Source: an uncultured Oscillospiraceae bacterium (GTDB taxonomy: Bacteria > Bacillota > Clostridia > Oscillospirales > Oscillospiraceae). Taken from it: 8,563 nucleotides of DNA. The notes below the pieces were generated by a model that made no database searches, was not told the DNA's origin, and saw nothing but the letters and a program-made list of their open reading frames with translations. This document shows, piece after piece, positions 5,925 to 8,563 of this stretch. A program made the position numbers and the translations under genes. Every line of letters begins with the position of its first letter. Position 1 is the stretch's first letter. The stretch spans positions 1 to 8,563 of the forward strand of contig CAKSXP010000071.1 of NCBI GenBank assembly GCA_934515035.1, written 5' to 3'.

Positions 5925-8303
5925 TTATTTCAATTCTACCACAGTCACTCCGGTTTCTCCCTCGCCGTATCTTCCCAATCTGTATTTTTTCACCTGGCGA
6001 TTGTGCTTCAGGCAATCCTGGACCGCAGCGCGCAGCGCACCGGTCCCCTTTCCGTGGATTATGGTCACGGTGGTGAGCTTGCTCATCACCGCATTGTCAA
6101 TATACCGCTCGACGATCGGTATCGCCTCGTCCGTCATCATTCCGCGTATGTCAAGCTCCGGCCCCACTCTCGCAAAGCCGGTCCTGGCCGCTGAGACGCT
6201 TCCGCTGCTCTTTGGCTGCTTCTTTTTTTCGTTTTCCAGCAGATATACCTCGCCCGGCTTTGCGTTCACGCGCATAATACCGGCCTGCAGCTCAAGGTTC
6301 TTATCGGGCGAGATGGAGATGACCTCGGCTTTGATGCCCATTGAGCGTATCATGACCGTATCTCCCGGGCGTATCTCCCGCGAAGGCGCCGCTTCGGGCT
6401 CCGGCTCCGGCGTGCTTGGAGACGCATACTTCTGCGCGCTTTCGTTTATGCGCCGGCGTAGCTCCGCGCGCGCTTCGTTGACGCGCCTGTGATCATCGTC
6501 GGTCTGCTGCTTTTTCTTCATCTCGTCGAGCTCTGCAAACACGCTGTCCGCGGTGCGGCGCGCATCGTCGAGAATGCTCTGTGCCTCACGGCGTGATTTT
6601 TCCTCCGCCTTCTCGAGCCGGGAATTGAGCTCCGCCTCGATCTTTGCGGCGCGCTCAGCGCTTTTTTCGGCCTCGCGCAGTTTGGTCTCGGCCTCATCGG
6701 CGTATTTTTCCATCTTGCGCCGTTCCTGCTCAAGCTTTTCGATCGTTGCCTCGAAGCTCGCGCTCTCCGTTCCGATGCGCTTGCGTGCGTCCTCGATTAT
6801 ATTCTCGGGCAGGCCCAGCCGCGCGGAGATGGCAAAAGCGTTTGACTTGCCCGGGATGCCGACCAGCAGCCTGTATGTCGGGCGAAGGGTCTCGACGTCA
6901 AATTCGCAGGAAGCGTTCTGAACGCCGGCGGTGTTGGTCGCATATACCTTCAGCTCGGCATAATGGGTCGTCGCGGCGACCAGCGAACCCATGGAACGTG
7001 CATATTCGATCACGCTCATGGCAAGAGCCGCACCCTCCGTCGGATCCGTGCCGCCGCCAAGCTCGTCAAGCAGCAGCAGCGTTCCCTCTCCGCATTCCCC
7101 GATTATCCTTACAATGTTTGTCATATGCGAGGAAAACGTGGACAGAGACTGCTCTATGCTCTGTTCATCGCCGATATCGGCAAGCACCGCGCGGAACACC
7201 GGTATGCAGCTTCCGTCGGCCGTGGGGATGTGCAGGCCGCACAGTGCCATTGCGCTGAGAAGTCCCATTGTCTTGATGCTAACCGTCTTTCCGCCTGTAT
7301 TAGGTCCCGTTATGACCAGCGTGTCATACTCTCCGCCAAGCTCGATGTCTATCGGCACGGCGCCGTCCTTCGGCAGAAGCGGATGTCTCGCTCTTCGCAG
7401 AACCAGTTCCCTTTCGGATATCCGCGGCTCCTCTCCGTCATACTTATAGCTCAGCTTTGCTTTTGCAAAGATAAAGTCCAGCGTCACGAGTATATCGAAA
7501 TCGCGGGTTATGTCCTCCCTGTGTTCCGCACAGTCGGCAGACAATTCGGCCAGTATGCGCTCGATCTCCAGCTTTTCCTTCGCTCTGAGCTCCCGAAGCT
7601 CATTATTGGCCTTAACGGCCGCCATTGGCTCTATGAACAGAGTAGCTCCGGACGACGACACATCGTGCACGAGTCCCGGGACCGAGCCCTTGTGGTCCGC
7701 CTTGACCGGCACGACATACCGGTCCGAGCGCGTTGTTATGATCGGCTCCTGCAATGCCTTGGCATAGGTCGGAGACGAAATTATTTTTTGCAGAGCCTCG
7801 CGTACTCTCGCGCTGGCCGCTCGTATCTTTCTTCTGATGTCCGCAAGCTCTGCGCTGGCAGCATCGGCGATCTCGTCCTCGGCGGTTATTGAGCCGTTTA
7901 TCTTGTCCTCCAGAAAACGGTTGGCCTGAAGGCTGTAAAACAGATGATCTATATCGGTTTTGCCGATATTGTCGTTTCCGACATAGCCGCGGACCAGGCG
8001 CGCCGTCTGAAGCACGCCCGCAATATCGAGCAGCTCGCGCGTGTTCAGCACTCCGCCCATATCCGCGCGGCTGAGGCTGGACCGCACATCCTTCACTCCG
8101 GAAAAAGACGGGCTGCCCTTTACCGTCATCATCCTTTTTGCCGAGCTTGTTTCGCTCATGCGCTTTTTTACCTCGAACTCCGATTTCGAGGGGCGGAGCT
8201 CAAGCGCCTTTTCCTTTGCGGGATCGCTTACCGCTTCATCCGCCAGGAGCGCAAGGACGCTCGGCAGTTCGAGCGTGTTTAATGATTTTTCATACAGTTC
8301 CAT
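5925..8303 (-). CDS. mutS2: Endonuclease MutS2 (MutS-family ATPase with Smr domain)
   Basis: MutS2 is a MutS paralogue without the mismatch-recognition domain. It has been linked to suppression of recombination and, in Bacillus subtilis, to sensing and rescue of collided ribosomes. The 792 residues have the usual order: N-terminal core/clamp helices (about 1-300), the ATPase with Walker A GPNTGGKT (333-340), STFSSHM (388-394) and Walker B LLLLDE (409-414). A long charged coiled coil (about 515-625) comes next, then a Pro/Glu linker (631-640), a small beta-rich segment (about 643-690) and a C-terminal Smr nuclease domain with LDIRG (717-721) and HGKGTGALR (750-758). The Smr motif has Ile where Leu is frequent (LDLRG/LDLHG), a conservative change. 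The start is 15 nt after the recO stop, with GAGG 11 nt upstream of the ATG. It shares a likely operon with recO. Confidence 0.96.
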   Translation of the reverse strand: MELYEKSLNTLELPSVLALLADEAVSDPAKEKALELRPSKSEFEVKKRMSETSSAKRMMTVKGSPSFSGVKDVRSSLSRADMGGVLNTRELLDIAGVLQTARLVRGYVGNDNIGKTDIDHLFYSLQANRFLEDKINGSITAEDEIADAASAELADIRRKIRAASARVREALQKIISSPTYAKALQEPIITTRSDRYVVPVKADHKGSVPGLVHDVSSSGATLFIEPMAAVKANNELRELRAKEKLEIERILAELSADCAEHREDITRDFDILVTLDFIFAKAKLSYKYDGEEPRISERELVLRRARHPLLPKDGAVPIDIELGGEYDTLVITGPNTGGKTVSIKTMGLLSAMALCGLHIPTADGSCIPVFRAVLADIGDEQSIEQSLSTFSSHMTNIVRIIGECGEGTLLLLDELGGGTDPTEGAALAMSVIEYARSMGSLVAATTHYAELKVYATNTAGVQNASCEFDVETLRPTYRLLVGIPGKSNAFAISARLGLPENIIEDARKRIGTESASFEATIEKLEQERRKMEKYADEAETKLREAEKSAERAAKIEAELNSRLEKAEEKSRREAQSILDDARRTADSVFAELDEMKKKQQTDDDHRRVNEARAELRRRINESAQKYASPSTPEPEPEAAPSREIRPGDTVMIRSMGIKAEVISISPDKNLELQAGIMRVNAKPGEVYLLENEKKKQPKSSGSVSAARTGFARVGPELDIRGMMTDEAIPIVERYIDNAVMSKLTTVTIIHGKGTGALRAAVQDCLKHNRQVKKYRLGRYGEGETGVTVVELK

Positions 8304-8318
8304 AATAATTGCATCCTC

Positions 8319-8563
8319 TTAAATAAGGCCTTTGTAATAATCCAGTGAACCATACCCGCGTCCGGTATGATAGAGCATATACTTCTCGCAGGCAGCTGAA
8401 AGCCTTTCGGCCGCCTCTCCCGTCAGAGAATAGGAAAAGATACGCTTTGCCGGAGCCTGGACGATATGGCGCATAGCCGCCAGCGAATCGCTGCACAGCT
8501 GGGCGGTGGCACGCTCTCCCCGCATGGCGCAGCGCCTGCAATGTATGCCGCCCTCTTCTATGT
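8319..8563 (-). CDS. recO: DNA repair protein RecO, C-terminal part (5' end outside window)
   Basis: The frame is open to the right edge; about 80 residues of the C-terminus are visible, ending at TAA (8321-8319). It begins with EEGG, then C-x2-C (CRRC), matching the second half of the zinc-binding motif typical of RecO. Next come an AAMRHIV helix and the closing LDYYKGLI, close to the RecO C-terminal pattern of an Arg-Gly-containing helix followed by LDYYK. RecO acts with RecR in the RecF pathway, loading RecA onto SSB-coated single-stranded DNA and promoting annealing. An internal ATG at 8525 is not the start, because the frame and the cysteine motif continue upstream of it. The stop lies 15 nt before mutS2. 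Confidence 0.9.
   Translation of the reverse strand, partial: IEEGGIHCRRCAMRGERATAQLCSDSLAAMRHIVQAPAKRIFSYSLTGEAAERLSAACEKYMLYHTGRGYGSLDYYKGLI

Noticed and set aside
6963..7892. Long plus-strand open frame of 309 codons antisense to mutS2
   Set aside because: It lies entirely within a mutS2 reading frame with intact Walker motifs. Its translation is Arg/His/Cys-rich without any domain pattern, and no ribosome site or promoter precedes it.
1..8563. Search for tRNA or rRNA genes, CRISPR arrays, insertion sequences or a defence island
   Set aside because: Nothing beyond the MraZ boxes repeats at array-like spacing, there is no transposase or integrase frame and no RNA-gene signature, and the genes fill nearly the whole window with conserved housekeeping functions.

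Overview
This window reads as a chromosomal housekeeping segment from a Gram-positive, clostridia-like Firmicute, probably an Oscillospiraceae or Ruminococcaceae-type gut or environmental lineage. The evidence is the Firmicutes-type HPr with both His15 and Ser46, a MutS2 with a C-terminal Smr domain, strong GGAGG-type ribosome binding sites, the GC-moderate composition, and a coiled-coil protein next to coaD of a kind I recall from clostridial genomes. All ten supported genes lie on the minus strand, so transcription runs from the high-coordinate end to the low. The species assignment is inference.

In transcription order the layout is as follows. The 3' end of recO enters at the right edge and is followed after 15 nt by mutS2 (together about 5925-8563). 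A gap of about 120 bp with a clear sigma-A-type promoter leads into a short HPr gene (5541-5801). A GC-rich hairpin follows, then a tightly packed group: uvrC, rsmD (4-nt overlap), coaD (3-nt gap) and an uncharacterised coiled-coil gene (11-nt gap). That group ends at a textbook intrinsic terminator (1940-1979). Its 3' arm and T-tract also carry the likely -35 box of the next promoter, which drives the start of the division and cell wall (dcw) cluster: mraZ, rsmH, and a truncated ftsL-like gene that runs off the left edge and appears to start at TTG.

Functionally, the right half is DNA repair and recombination (RecO, MutS2, UvrC). The middle holds core metabolism and regulation (HPr of the sugar phosphotransferase system; CoaD for coenzyme A) and 16S rRNA methylation (RsmD). 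The left half opens the dcw cluster, where MraZ probably represses its own promoter through three 10-bp-phased boxes just downstream of the likely start site. RsmH methylates 16S rRNA and FtsL joins the divisome.

I looked for an undescribed system and did not find one: no mobile element, CRISPR array, RNA gene or defence module is visible. The best leads are the dense terminator/promoter/MraZ-operator region at about 1887-1979 and the uncharacterised coiled-coil gene upstream of it. No stretch longer than 300 bases lacks a gene; the longest gaps are 1827-2040 and 5802-5924.
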